Source: Pseudomonadota bacterium
Lineage (GTDB): Bacteria; Pseudomonadota; Gammaproteobacteria; Steroidobacterales; SZUA-146
Assembly (NCBI GenBank): GCA_039028935.1
Contig: JBCCHD010000003.1
Span: forward strand, 62,001-126,000
Direction of reading: 5' to 3'
Length of the DNA: 64,000 nt
The notes beneath the pieces were generated by a model. The model was not told the origin of the DNA. It was given only the letters and a program-made list of their open reading frames with translations, and did no database searches. The stretch's first letter is position 1, and every line of letters starts with the position of its first letter. Made by a program: the position numbers and the translations under genes. Positions 34,684-44,814 of the stretch are shown piece by piece.

Positions 34684-34708
34684 CGATCAGACTGACACCG
34701 TGCATCCC

Positions 34709-34808
34709 GTAGTCGGCACCACACCGGCTACTTAAAGGGTGCGACAACCCGAGCAAACCATGTTTGCTTTCATCATCACATTGCCCTGCTTCGGCAGGGC
34801 TTTTTTTT
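34709..34808 (+). terminator. Hairpin array and Rho-independent terminator of the puf operon
   Basis: Three hairpins follow pufM. GTAGTCGG/CCGGCTAC (34709-34731, one G-U) and AGCAAAC/GTTTGCT (34752-34768) lack T runs and may stabilise the message. GCCCTGC-TTCG-GCAGGGC (34783-34800) followed by eight T residues is a strong intrinsic terminator and marks the end of the photosynthesis cluster. Confidence 0.92.
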
Positions 34809-34948
34809 GTCTGCGAACTGCTGATCACGCGGGAGCTATCAGGGCGGATTGCGCGGAACGGCCCTCGCTCGCTCATGAAATGAACCGGTCTGCCGCTTTT
34901 TAGAGGTCGAAAATTATGGGTAAAATCGACATTTTTGCTTTTTAATAT

Positions 34949-34964
34949 AGGCACTTATATTGCT
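34949..34964 (+). promoter_or_regulatory. Sigma54-type promoter upstream of VPLPA-CTERM gene
   Basis: AGGCAC-N5-TTGCT fits the -24/-12 consensus TGGCAC-N5-TTGCW with one mismatch and the required GG-N10-GC spacing. It lies about 200 bp before the ATG of the VPLPA-CTERM gene. PEP-CTERM genes are often controlled by the sigma54 activator PrsR, which makes this match more credible. Confidence 0.6.
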
Positions 34965-35039
34965 TTGGTTGTCGATGGTCTAAATGCCGCGTGACACGAC
35001 GCTCAGTGGGCCTTTGCTAAATCGGAATCAAATGTATAA

Positions 35040-35054
35040 TGAGAATCATTCGCA
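35040..35054. promoter_or_regulatory. Fur-box-like palindrome
   Basis: TGAGAAT-C-ATTCGCA closely matches the 7-1-7 Fur consensus TGATAAT-N-ATTATCA. It sits between the sigma54-like promoter and the VPLPA-CTERM start, so iron could modulate that gene. Binding is not shown. Confidence 0.5.
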
Positions 35055-35163
35055 AATATGCGGGTGCTGACGGGTGCGACGTTAAGACTGTGCAATACGG
35101 TCAACACGGCGTGTCAGCAATATACAGCGAACAATGACAATAATATTTTTTGGAGGGTTCCCT

Positions 35164-35841
35164 ATGTTATTTCGCAAGTCTTTGATGACTGCTATGGCGC
35201 TGATGGTCGCAAGTGCCGGCAGTCAGGCGTTTGCCGCGTTTCAGGATCCAGCAACCGCCAGTTGGGGTGGCTGGGATCGCAATACTGGTGCAACGATCTA
35301 CGTGCATTGGGATGATTTTGCCTACGATCCCGATCCGGCACCGGCTTTAACGGACGGTACTCCTGACGTTAACAGCTATGGCGTTGCTATCGCCGGTGTT
35401 ACGGCCAACAACCCCACAACACTCGTTACGAGCACGGAGAACCTGTACACCCCAGCGGGGCCAGCAAACTTCACCGTGTCGGTCATTGCCGATGTGCTGT
35501 TGGATGAGAGCGCAAATGGTGTGACCGTGGCGCTGCAGTTGGCGACGCTCGGTACGCAGCTGGATGCCTCAAGCGTGTTTCTGACCGACGGGGTGAACAG
35601 CCCGATCATTCCGGATTCAGCTGAGTCTAGTTTCTCTGCTGGCTTTACGGAGTGGCTGTTCTTGTGGAACCTGGATGCAGACGTATCGACCTACTTCTTC
35701 AACTTCAGCTCCATGACCAATAATCTGTCACTCGCCGCAGTATCGGTCGACATCGGTCCTTCACCTGTGCCTGTACCGGCTGCCGTGTGGCTGTTTGGCT
35801 CAGCGCTGCTCGGCCTCGGCGCGATGCGCAAGAAAGGGTAA
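35164..35841 (+). CDS. VPLPA-CTERM sorting-domain exported protein
   Basis: 225 aa. A signal peptide (about residues 1-23, ending SQAFA) precedes a beta-rich secreted domain of unknown function. The C-terminus carries a VPVPAAVWLFGSALLGLGA motif, hydrophobic helix and basic RKKG end, the tripartite signal processed by an exosortase. Such proteins reach the outer surface or extracellular matrix. GGAGGG 6 bp before the ATG supports the start. Transcription probably begins at the sigma54-like promoter; a strong terminator follows. Function of the body is not recognised. Confidence 0.85.
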   Translation: MLFRKSLMTAMALMVASAGSQAFAAFQDPATASWGGWDRNTGATIYVHWDDFAYDPDPAPALTDGTPDVNSYGVAIAGVTANNPTTLVTSTENLYTPAGPANFTVSVIADVLLDESANGVTVALQLATLGTQLDASSVFLTDGVNSPIIPDSAESSFSAGFTEWLFLWNLDADVSTYFFNFSSMTNNLSLAAVSVDIGPSPVPVPAAVWLFGSALLGLGAMRKKG

Positions 35842-35867
35842 ACCTTAACTGGTTTTTACCGCCTCAG

Positions 35868-35901
35868 ACGGGCTGCTTCTTCGGAAGCAGCCCGTTTGTT
35901 T
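35868..35901 (+). terminator. Rho-independent terminator after the VPLPA-CTERM gene
   Basis: ACGGGCTGCTTC-TTCG-GAAGCAGCCCGT forms a 12-bp perfect stem with a UUCG tetraloop (35868-35895), followed by TTGTTTT. Confidence 0.9.
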
Positions 35902-36019
35902 TGCGCGATCAAAAACCACGCGAACTGTGTGCCGAGCAGAGAGTGCAAATCATTGGTTTTTATTATGAAAAAGCGTTAAATTAACACCTCGCATACCGGT
36001 AATTACAAGGTTGAACACT

Positions 36020-36703
36020 ATGTCATCGAATTTCTCTCGCGTCAGCGCACTGTCGCTGGCCCCGATCAAAAATATCTCACTGGTTTTGACGGCGCTTGCC
36101 GTGTTGTCATTGAGCGCCTGCGGTGGTGGCGACGACGCGAAATCAGCGGCTAATGCCGTCAAGGACGACATGGCTAAAGCAGCGGAAACGGTTAAGGAAG
36201 AAGTTGCCGACGTGGTTGACGATGTTAAAGAGGAAGTGGAAAAAGCCATGGACGACATGGACCACAGCGCGATGTCAACCGAACCGCCAACAGCTGTCGG
36301 CGGGGATGACGGTGATCCGTGCAACATTACCGTGACGGTGGGAGACGCGATTGCGTTCAGCACCGATGCCATCAGCGTACCGTCATCGTGCGGTACGGTT
36401 AACGTCACACTCACGCATACCGGCAAGCTGCCCGCCCAGGCGATGGGGCACAACTGGGTGCTGCTACCGGAAGACTCGTTGGCCGAAGTCGCGGGCGCGG
36501 GTATGGGCTCGGGTCTTGAAGGGAACTACTTGCCGGCTGATGAGCCGCGTATTGTGGCCGCGACCAAAATTATCGGTGGTGGTGAGAGCGCATCGGTCTC
36601 CTTCTCACTCGACAAACTCGAAGACGGGCGGGACTACATTTTCGTCTGCACGTTCCCCGGTCATTGGAACATCATGAAGGGCACATTCTCGGTGAGTGGC
36701 TAA
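36020..36703 (+). CDS. Azurin-type blue copper lipoprotein
   Basis: 227 aa. A lipoprotein signal ends in the lipobox LSAC (Cys34). A charged, helical stalk (about residues 38-85) tethers an azurin domain (about 98-227). All type-1 copper ligands are visible: H144 (MGHNW), C210 (VCTFPGHW), H215 and M219; C101/C124 fit the azurin disulfide. It should be a membrane-tethered periplasmic electron carrier. ATG 36020 is preferred to the TTG at 36011 because AAGG lies 9 bp upstream. Own terminator follows. Partner redox enzymes are not known; the nearby reaction centre lacks pufC, which makes it a candidate donor. Confidence 0.92.
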   Translation: MSSNFSRVSALSLAPIKNISLVLTALAVLSLSACGGGDDAKSAANAVKDDMAKAAETVKEEVADVVDDVKEEVEKAMDDMDHSAMSTEPPTAVGGDDGDPCNITVTVGDAIAFSTDAISVPSSCGTVNVTLTHTGKLPAQAMGHNWVLLPEDSLAEVAGAGMGSGLEGNYLPADEPRIVAATKIIGGGESASVSFSLDKLEDGRDYIFVCTFPGHWNIMKGTFSVSG

Positions 36704-36723
36704 ACCTCACGTTGAGCAGAAAC

Positions 36724-36756
36724 GGCCGGCTTGCTTCGAGCGAGCCGGCCTTTTTT
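36724..36756 (+). terminator. Rho-independent terminator after azurin gene
   Basis: GGCCGGCTTGCT-TCG-AGCGAGCCGGCC, a 12-bp stem with one G-U pair, followed by six T residues. It also touches the 3' end of the convergent pxpC. Confidence 0.9.
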
Positions 36757-37696
36757 ATGGCGGCTGCTGTTGATCGAGAAAGGTGTGGATCAACACGTTC
36801 GCTGCTCGCCGTATGGCGATAGCCTGCTCCACCGTCACTTCCAAAAACCACAGCGCATCACCTGGTCTGGCTTGTGCCAATTGATCGATGTCGGCTGAAA
36901 TCACGGTCGCGATTTTGGGGTAGCCGCCGGTGGTCTGATGGTCGGCCATGAGCACCGTCGCGTCTCCGTTACCCGTCACTTGAACCGTGCCCCGCACCAG
37001 TGCTTCGGACGGTAAGGCCAACGATGTGTTGATCGACAGCGCTGGTCCAACGAGCTGAATACCCATCCGATTGTAATGGGGTGTGATTGTAAACGGCTCC
37101 GAGCAAATTGCCTCGGCAGACGCTTCAGCGAACGCGTCGATTTGCGGTCCCTTAACAACCCGCGCCACCTGATTGAATGCCGCGAAATGTGGGACGCTCA
37201 ATGGCCGGTGCCATGTCGACTCCACGTGAGCGTCATCCAGTGTCAGTACGTCGCCTTGCCGGAATGGATGGCCGCAGAGTCCGGAATCCAAATGCGTTGC
37301 ACGACTTTCTAACCAGATGGGCGCATTGATGTTCGCGCAAAAACCAATATACGCCCAACTCCCTTTTTCGCCTGCCTGTACCGACAGAGTTGATCCCTCT
37401 TTGAGCTCGAAAACCGACCAGGGTGGCTGTTCAATGCCATCGATGTGCACGCAAAACTCACCTCCGGTGACACCTGTGGTGATATTGCCCGCTTGGCATG
37501 TGAGCGAAACGCCCTGTGCGGACACTTCGATGGCGCTAAAGTTGTCCGCTTTTCCGAGTGCGCGATGCAGAGTGGCAAACGCCAGGCGATCCATGGGTCC
37601 GGACCTCGGTACACCGAAGCGCATGTGACCGGGACGACCGGTATCCTGCACCGAGACGCCGGGTCCAACCTGGTCGAAGTGAAGTGTGGCGCTCAT
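36755..37696 (-). CDS. pxpC: 5-oxoprolinase subunit C (KipA/biotin-dependent carboxyltransferase type)
   Basis: 313 aa. PxpC works with PxpA and PxpB to cleave 5-oxoproline to glutamate using ATP. Family blocks GPGVSVQDTGRPGHMRFGVPRSGPMD (N-terminal third) and GYPKIATVISADIDQLAQ near the C-terminus are clear. The frame is open to 37861, but the ATG at 37696 starts the conserved domain and overlaps the pxpB stop by 4 bp. Last gene of a minus-strand operon peptidase-pxpA-pxpB-pxpC. Confidence 0.9.
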   Translation of the reverse strand: MSATLHFDQVGPGVSVQDTGRPGHMRFGVPRSGPMDRLAFATLHRALGKADNFSAIEVSAQGVSLTCQAGNITTGVTGGEFCVHIDGIEQPPWSVFELKEGSTLSVQAGEKGSWAYIGFCANINAPIWLESRATHLDSGLCGHPFRQGDVLTLDDAHVESTWHRPLSVPHFAAFNQVARVVKGPQIDAFAEASAEAICSEPFTITPHYNRMGIQLVGPALSINTSLALPSEALVRGTVQVTGNGDATVLMADHQTTGGYPKIATVISADIDQLAQARPGDALWFLEVTVEQAIAIRRAANVLIHTFLDQQQPP

Positions 37697-38385
37697 GCGT
37701 GATCGAGTGTGTCGAGTTCGTGGAGCGATACGCGTCGAAAGCGAATCGAACTGCCCACTGGAATTGGAAATGGATCTGCGGATTGGCCGCGCAGAAATCG
37801 AAAGGGCGAGAAGCCGACACGCCACCAACCTGCTGGCATAGTCAACGTGGTTACCAGGCACTGTGGTCCGGCTATGATCACACTGCCGGCCGGAACGCCG
37901 CTAACCGGAGTGGGCTTGCGGGGCAATTGAATGGACGTGGGGACACCGCGCATGTACGCATAGCCCGGCGCAAATCCATAAAGACTCACATGGTAGTCGC
38001 CGCTTAAATGGATATTGATGATGGCGTCGCGGCTCATGCCGAGCGAATTGGCTAAGACAGCCAGGTCATTGTCATGCGGTCCGTCGTAGCAGATGGGCAC
38101 GTCATAATGTGGCGCCACCGGTATCGCGTGCGCGTCGTCCAATTCGAGTAGGTCTAGCTGCGCGCAAATCGACGCGTAGTCGGTAATTGCAGCATCGTAG
38201 CCAATAAACAGCGAAGTATAGGAGGGGATGGTTTCCGTGACGCCGGGAAGCTCGGCGGCGAGTATCGCACGATCGGCGGCTTGTACGGTGTGTTCCGCGG
38301 CCTCGGAGATGGCTTGATCAACTCGCATAAGCACGCCGACATCGGCAACGGGTACACACTCGAACTGGCGTAGCACTAACGGCAT
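37693..38385 (-). CDS. pxpB: 5-oxoprolinase subunit B (KipI type)
   Basis: 230 aa. The GFAPGYAYMRGVPTSIQLPR block near residue 140 and the PVGSSIRFRRVS end mark the KipI/PxpB carboxyltransferase-like family. Lies 15 bp after pxpA and overlaps pxpC. Some relatives are annotated as KipI inhibitors of a sensor kinase; the intact pxpABC set here favours 5-oxoprolinase. Confidence 0.9.
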   Translation of the reverse strand: MPLVLRQFECVPVADVGVLMRVDQAISEAAEHTVQAADRAILAAELPGVTETIPSYTSLFIGYDAAITDYASICAQLDLLELDDAHAIPVAPHYDVPICYDGPHDNDLAVLANSLGMSRDAIINIHLSGDYHVSLYGFAPGYAYMRGVPTSIQLPRKPTPVSGVPAGSVIIAGPQCLVTTLTMPAGWWRVGFSPFRFLRGQSADPFPIPVGSSIRFRRVSLHELDTLDHA

Positions 38386-38400
38386 GAGGGCAGCGTCGGA

Positions 38401-39183
38401 TTACTCAGTCGCGTGACAAAACGGTTGTATAGCAACCCCTGCCTGCTGCAATCCGTCCCGAACGCCTTTGGCCATTTGCACAGCGACGGCGCTATCGCCG
38501 TGCACGCAGATCGACTCCGCCCTGAGCTCGACCTCGCCCCCGTCGTGAGTGGGCATGCGACCGGTCTGAATAAATTGAGCGAGTCGTTCGATCGCGAACG
38601 GTACATCGTGTATAAGGTCGCCCGCCTGGCCTCGGGGAATCAGGCCGCCCTGCGCGGTGTAGCCGCGGTCAGCAAAGATCTCACAGACCGCGACGATGTG
38701 ATGAGCGTCCGCTGCTTTGACCAATTCCGATCCGGCAATGGCCAATACGCGCGGATGCTCGGGCATGACGGCTTTTACGGCGCGCGCGATTGCGTTGGCC
38801 ACCGCTCGGTCCTCTGCGGCCCAGTTGCCCAGCGCGCCATGCGGCTTAACGTAGGCCACGTGGGTGCCCGCTAGTGCTGCGATGCCGCGTAGTGCGCCCA
38901 CTTGCGATGCCACTAGACGTTCGATGTCTCGCTCGCTAAGTGGCAGCCGTCGTCGTCCAAAGCCCTTTTTATCTTCAAAACCAGGGTGTGCGCCGACCGT
39001 GACGCCGGCTTTGGCGGCGGCGGACACGGTATGGAACATGGTGTCACTGTCGCCGGCATGGCCACCGCACGCAATGCTGGCGGACGTCACGATGTCCAGC
39101 ATGGCGAGATCGTCGCCCATTTTCCAGGGCCCGAAGCCCTCTCCCAGATCGGCGTTGAGATCGATGCGCATCGGCTGGGTCAT
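38401..39183 (-). CDS. pxpA: 5-oxoprolinase subunit A (LamB/YcsF family)
   Basis: 260 aa. The N-terminal IDLNADLGEGFGPWKMGDD and the SIACGGHAGD block are diagnostic of LamB/YcsF proteins. Hydrolyses the activated 5-oxoproline made by PxpBC. The ATG overlaps the upstream S9 peptidase stop by 4 bp, so both are translated together. Confidence 0.93.
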   Translation of the reverse strand: MTQPMRIDLNADLGEGFGPWKMGDDLAMLDIVTSASIACGGHAGDSDTMFHTVSAAAKAGVTVGAHPGFEDKKGFGRRRLPLSERDIERLVASQVGALRGIAALAGTHVAYVKPHGALGNWAAEDRAVANAIARAVKAVMPEHPRVLAIAGSELVKAADAHHIVAVCEIFADRGYTAQGGLIPRGQAGDLIHDVPFAIERLAQFIQTGRMPTHDGGEVELRAESICVHGDSAVAVQMAKGVRDGLQQAGVAIQPFCHATE

Positions 39184-41210
39184 TTGCTGCGGTACTTCTC
39201 GAACCAGGCCAGAATATGATCGATCTTGGTAATGAGTTGGCTGGGTCGTCTGGCGATGAAGTGGGAGGCATCGGGTATTTCAACCAACGCTGTGTCGACA
39301 TCGCGAAGCTTTAAGGCATGGTAAAGCTGCTTCGATTCGGACAAAGGTGTGCGCAAGTCGTTAGTGCCCACCATTACCAGCGTCGGCGTCTCGATATTGC
39401 CCACGAGCGAAAGTGGTGAATACTTCATATAGGTCTCGAAGTTCTCCCAGGGCTGGCCTGGGTAGCGGTAGTCGGCGTAGCGATTGTAATTGTCTGCCAC
39501 CAGCGTTTTGCTCACCCAATTCATAACCGGTTTGATGACGGCAGCGGCCTGAAAGCGATTATTCTTGCCGATCATCCAGGCCGTCATAATGCCGCCCGCG
39601 CTACCCCCTGTGACATACAGTTGATCCTCACTGGTCAGACCTTTTTTGATGAGCACATCAACGCCGTCCATCACATCGTGATAGTCGTCGCCAGGGTAGT
39701 TGTGATACAGCAAATTACCAAACGCCTCGCCATAACTCGTGCTACCGCGTGGGTTCGGATAGAACACCAGGTAACCCGCCGCCGCGTAGAGCTGAATTTC
39801 CGGTGAGAACCAAGGGCCGTAATTAAGAATTGGACCACCGTGGTTCTCGATCAGCAGAGGATAGGTTTTTCCAGACTGATAGCCGGGCGGCTTAACGATC
39901 CACCCTTGAATGTCTCGTTCGTCAACACTGGATTGATACCAGATTTCTTCGACTTCACCGAGCGTACGATCCGCCAATAGCGCCTCGTTGAACGCGGTGA
40001 GGAGCCGTGGTTCACCGCGGCCGTCGGTAACCGCTAATTCGGCGGGACGGTAGGGTGTGCCGTGAGTAAATGCAATAGTGTTGTTCTTTGCCACGGAGAA
40101 TGCGCCGCCGCTGTAGGGGCGACCGATCGAGACACCGCCCACGTTCTGTGTGATGTCTCGATAGCGGCCGCGCAATGACACAAATCCGACTTTGGTGTCG
40201 CCATGATCGTTGTACTGCACAAACAGCCCGTTGCCGCGGCTATTCCACGCAATGGCGCTAATGCTGCGATCAAGGTCATCAAGCAATGTTTGCGTATTGC
40301 GGCCGTCGGCATCCATCACATGGAGTCGCATCAGCTGGTAGGTTTGAATCCGATCTTCAAAACTTAAGTACGCAATTTTCTTGCCGTCGGGGGACACTTT
40401 CGGATGTTGATCAGGTCCGTTGCGGTCGGTTAATGCATCGATTGCGCCGTCCTCGAGCGCCACACGATAAATCTCCGAATTTCGATAATTGCGTTCCCAG
40501 TCGACATTGCGATTGCCGGAAAAGACTAACGCCCGACTGTCGGCTGTCCATTGTGGTGTGCCGCTGTGTTGAAAATTACCGTGTGTGATTTGGCGTGCCG
40601 TGCCGCCGAGCGGTGAAATGACAAAATAGTGTTGGTATCCAGGCTCAATAAAGCCCGCGCCATCGCGTTCGTGATTGAGACGCGTGGTGACGCGCGGCTC
40701 TTTGGCCCAGTTGGCGTCGTTGGGTTTGGGTGGCGCTTTGACCAGCACCGGTGGTTTCTCAGGCACGAGCATGGAAAACGCGAGGTGCTGTCCATCCGGT
40801 GACCAGCTCAAACCGGAAGGGGTACGATCCAGTTGCGACAGGCGCATGTTCTTGCCGCTTTTGATCCAATGCACAAACAGTTCGGTGCCGTGTTCGGTGC
40901 CGGTCGTATAGGCCACGCGGTCACCATTTGGCGACCAGGTCGCATTGGCTTCATTGGCATCGCGACCGGTGAGTGGTTCATTGTTGGTGCCGTCGATATT
41001 GATAATCCAAAGTCGAGCGGTGCGCTTATCGGTCATGATGTCCATGCCGTTGCGTGTGTACACCACGCGGCTACCATCCGGGGAAATCACTGGGTTTGAT
41101 ACCCACTGGAGCGCAAACACATCCATGCGGTCGAATGGGGCTTTCGATTGCGCGTAGCCAGACGGACAGAGCGCAAGCGAAAGAAAGAGCGCCGTGAAGA
41201 GTAATCGCAT
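39180..41210 (-). CDS. Secreted S9-family prolyl oligopeptidase-like peptidase
   Basis: About 676 aa. A signal peptide (MRLLFTALFLSLALCPSGYA) is followed by a WD40/TolB-like beta propeller (about residues 30-400) and a C-terminal alpha/beta-hydrolase peptidase domain. The catalytic triad is Ser537 (GGSAGG), Asp618 (GTNDLRTP) and His650 (DASHF). It should cleave short peptides in the periplasm. ATG 41210 is preferred for the clean signal peptide; in-frame ATGs at 41222 and 41240 exist. It heads the operon with pxpABC, which suggests release of pyroglutamate or pyroglutamyl peptides that PxpABC then degrades (inference). Confidence 0.9.
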   Translation of the reverse strand: MRLLFTALFLSLALCPSGYAQSKAPFDRMDVFALQWVSNPVISPDGSRVVYTRNGMDIMTDKRTARLWIINIDGTNNEPLTGRDANEANATWSPNGDRVAYTTGTEHGTELFVHWIKSGKNMRLSQLDRTPSGLSWSPDGQHLAFSMLVPEKPPVLVKAPPKPNDANWAKEPRVTTRLNHERDGAGFIEPGYQHYFVISPLGGTARQITHGNFQHSGTPQWTADSRALVFSGNRNVDWERNYRNSEIYRVALEDGAIDALTDRNGPDQHPKVSPDGKKIAYLSFEDRIQTYQLMRLHVMDADGRNTQTLLDDLDRSISAIAWNSRGNGLFVQYNDHGDTKVGFVSLRGRYRDITQNVGGVSIGRPYSGGAFSVAKNNTIAFTHGTPYRPAELAVTDGRGEPRLLTAFNEALLADRTLGEVEEIWYQSSVDERDIQGWIVKPPGYQSGKTYPLLIENHGGPILNYGPWFSPEIQLYAAAGYLVFYPNPRGSTSYGEAFGNLLYHNYPGDDYHDVMDGVDVLIKKGLTSEDQLYVTGGSAGGIMTAWMIGKNNRFQAAAVIKPVMNWVSKTLVADNYNRYADYRYPGQPWENFETYMKYSPLSLVGNIETPTLVMVGTNDLRTPLSESKQLYHALKLRDVDTALVEIPDASHFIARRPSQLITKIDHILAWFEKYRSK

Positions 41211-41336
41211 GGCATTTTCCATTGGTGAGCAAAACGCCACTATACCATCGTGCTTGAAGGGTCAGGACGTTTGCCGTTGCGCCGTGCGAGTGGGTGGCTT
41301 TATGCTTTGACTTGGGTTTTTAAAAGAAAGAGCGCT

Positions 41337-42341
41337 ATGACGCATACGGGTCTGATCGATGCGATTGGCAACACGCCGCTGATCCGTCTTAACACGGTGT
41401 CCGCCGCGACTGGCTGCCACGTTTTTGGCAAAGCCGAATTCATGAATCCAGGTGGCTCGGTCAAAGATCGAACTGCATTGGGTCTGGTGCTCGCGGCGCG
41501 CAAATCCGGCGCGCTGAAAGAAAGGGGTGTCATCGTTGAAGGCACGGCTGGCAATACCGGTATCGGTCTTGCGATGGTCGGCGCCGCGCTCGGACATCGC
41601 ACGATCATTGTTATGCCCGATAATCAAAGTCGCGAAAAAATCGATGCATTGCGCTCATTTGGTGCGGAGGTGCGCCTAATTCCCGCAGTGCCTTACAAAA
41701 ATCCGAATCACTTTGTGCACACGTCTGAGCGCCTGGCCCAGGAATTGAATGCGCACCAACCCGGTAGTGCGTTTTTTGCTAATCAGTTTGAAAATCTCGC
41801 GAATCGTCACATTCACGAAACGACGACCGCGGAAGAAATTTGGCGTCAAACAGACGGCGCGGTCGATGGTTTTGTGTGTGCCGCGGGAACCGGCGGCACG
41901 TTGGGTGGTGTGGCGCGAGTGTTGAAGCATAAAAAACCCTCAGTCCGTGTGGCGTTGGCTGATCCAGGCGGGTCTGGACTGCACCACTATTTCGCGCATG
42001 GAGAACTAAAAATTGAGGGCAGTTCGATTTCCGAAGGAATCGGCAACAGTCGTATCACCGCGAATTTGGAGGGCGCGCCGATCGACCAGAGTTTTCGCAT
42101 TGTCGACGAGGAAGCCATACCGATGGTGTACACGTTAATTCGAGAAGAGGGTTTGGCGTTAGGTAGTTCGAGCGGCATCAATGTGGTGGCGGCGCAAAGG
42201 CTGGCCGAAGAACTTGGGCCAGGGCACACGGTGGTGACGATACTGTGCGACGCGGCGGCGCGTTACAAAGAGCGTTTGTTTAATCGCGAGTATCTGACGT
42301 CGAAAGGCTTGACGCTACCGGACTGGTACACCTTGGCCTAA
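41337..42341 (+). CDS. cysK: Cysteine synthase A family (O-acetylserine sulfhydrylase)
   Basis: 334 aa PLP enzyme of fold type II. The PLP lysine is in NPGGSVKDRTA near residue 44, and EGTAGNTGIGLAMVGAALGH and the GTGGTLGGVARVLK phosphate-binding loop follow. Makes cysteine from O-acetylserine and sulfide. The frame is open to 41250, but the ATG at 41337 gives the conserved MTHTGLIDAIGNTPLI. A relative acting as cystathionine beta-synthase or desulfhydrase is possible. Convergent with ilvY. Confidence 0.88.
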   Translation: MTHTGLIDAIGNTPLIRLNTVSAATGCHVFGKAEFMNPGGSVKDRTALGLVLAARKSGALKERGVIVEGTAGNTGIGLAMVGAALGHRTIIVMPDNQSREKIDALRSFGAEVRLIPAVPYKNPNHFVHTSERLAQELNAHQPGSAFFANQFENLANRHIHETTTAEEIWRQTDGAVDGFVCAAGTGGTLGGVARVLKHKKPSVRVALADPGGSGLHHYFAHGELKIEGSSISEGIGNSRITANLEGAPIDQSFRIVDEEAIPMVYTLIREEGLALGSSSGINVVAAQRLAEELGPGHTVVTILCDAAARYKERLFNREYLTSKGLTLPDWYTLA

Positions 42342-42347
42342 GCGATC

Positions 42348-43202
42348 CTAACGGGCGATCGCCCAAAGCGCATCGACAAGCCGGTTTCGACGGTTTTTGC
42401 GTAGCGCGAATAGGCCAACTTCGAGTGGTTTGAGCACTGGGCGGATGGGCAATACTCGAACGCGATCCCGAATCGGACTGTTATCGAGCACGATTCGCGG
42501 CACCACACCCACGCCGCTGCCCAGGCTCACCATGCTGACAATAGCCTCGTTTCCAGCAACCTGCGCGGCCACATCTGGTGACAGCCGTTGTTGTCGAAAC
42601 CATCGCGTCACGCGCTCGCGCGCGACACCACGCTGCGGCAAGATCACGGGTCCATCAATGCGATTGGCGCCGCGGCGCGTGCCCGTCTTGGGGGCGATGA
42701 ACACCAGCGGCGTGGTGGCAATGGTCTTAAAAACCAAACCTGCTGGCATCGATGCCGGCCGCGCACCGATGCTGACCAATGCCTTGCCCGATTGCACTTG
42801 CTCCACCGCGAGCTCCGGATCGCCGGTTTGCAAGGCTAAGCGTATCCCGGGGTGTTGTGTGCGCAGCTTGGCGAGCAGGTCAAATAAAAAACTGTAGCTC
42901 GCCGTCACGGAGCTGTAGAGCTGCAACGTGCCGGTGAGCTGGCCGCTCTCATGCTGGAGCGAGTTATGGAGTGAGCGCCAAAGTGCGCGCGCTTCTAAGG
43001 CGTATTGTCGAAAAAGCTCACCTTCGCGCGTCAACGTCACGCTGCGATTGTCGCGCTCAAATAGCGTGGCGCCCGCGTCCTGCTCGAGCTGCTTGATCGC
43101 GCGCGTGAGTGTCGAAGGACTCATGTGGCACGCATCGGCGGCCCGCCCAAAGTGAAGGGTGTCGGCGAGCGTCAAAAACGCGGTAAGGGCACGCATGTCC
43201 AT
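42348..43202 (-). CDS. ilvY: LysR-type activator IlvY
   Basis: 284 aa. N-terminal winged HTH (DMRALTAFLTLADTLHFGRA, then CHMSPSTLTRAIKQLEQ) and a C-terminal substrate-binding domain. Its divergent arrangement with ilvC is that of enterobacterial IlvY, which activates ilvC in response to acetohydroxy acid substrates. Intergenic space to the ilvC coding start is 119 bp and contains an inverted repeat. Confidence 0.88.
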   Translation of the reverse strand: MDMRALTAFLTLADTLHFGRAADACHMSPSTLTRAIKQLEQDAGATLFERDNRSVTLTREGELFRQYALEARALWRSLHNSLQHESGQLTGTLQLYSSVTASYSFLFDLLAKLRTQHPGIRLALQTGDPELAVEQVQSGKALVSIGARPASMPAGLVFKTIATTPLVFIAPKTGTRRGANRIDGPVILPQRGVARERVTRWFRQQRLSPDVAAQVAGNEAIVSMVSLGSGVGVVPRIVLDNSPIRDRVRVLPIRPVLKPLEVGLFALRKNRRNRLVDALWAIAR

Positions 43203-43204
43203 GA

Positions 43205-44338
<1,134 letters not shown>

Positions 44339-44814
44339 CAAGCAACCGGCTGGCGCTGGCCGGTGGGCGTGGTCGCCGTTGAACTTCGCTGCGTTCGATT
44401 TTGTTGCGCGATGATCGAACGGGGAAGCGTAAAGGCTGGTCAGCAGGTCTCGGCGTGACTTTGCTGCGTCGCAACGTTCCCATTGTGAGCACGTGCCCGG
44501 GCAAGGGTCGGCTGCGTCCGGTTGAACATCAGGGCGCGAGCAAAAACTGGCCCAACGGCCGGTAGTTAGGTGCCGGTCAGGCCACAGAAGAAAACAGCGA
44601 GGTCTTCACCGCTCGCCTCGGATGATTTGACAATAATGAAATTTCCCGACTTTATGTAATAAATCCTACAATTTTTAATATCTTACGCGACTGCTAAGCG
44701 TTCTGCAGGGTAGCGCTCAACGGCCGGTTGAGGTATCTTTTTAAGACACGCTCGCGCCGAGCTGCGCGACAAAATAATAACGACAACACTAACGATAAAA
44801 TTCAGGGTAAGAGA
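44339..44814. other. Non-coding stretch between ilvC and a VPLPA-CTERM gene
   Basis: 476 bp without a convincing gene. The first ~290 bp are GC-rich; an AT-rich segment at 44625-44690 may hold a promoter (TTGACA at 44627-44632, 18 bp, TTTATG), which is only a weak candidate. No T-run terminator for ilvC was found, though ACCGGC-N8-GCCGGT (about 44345-44364) could form a hairpin. Confidence 0.4.
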
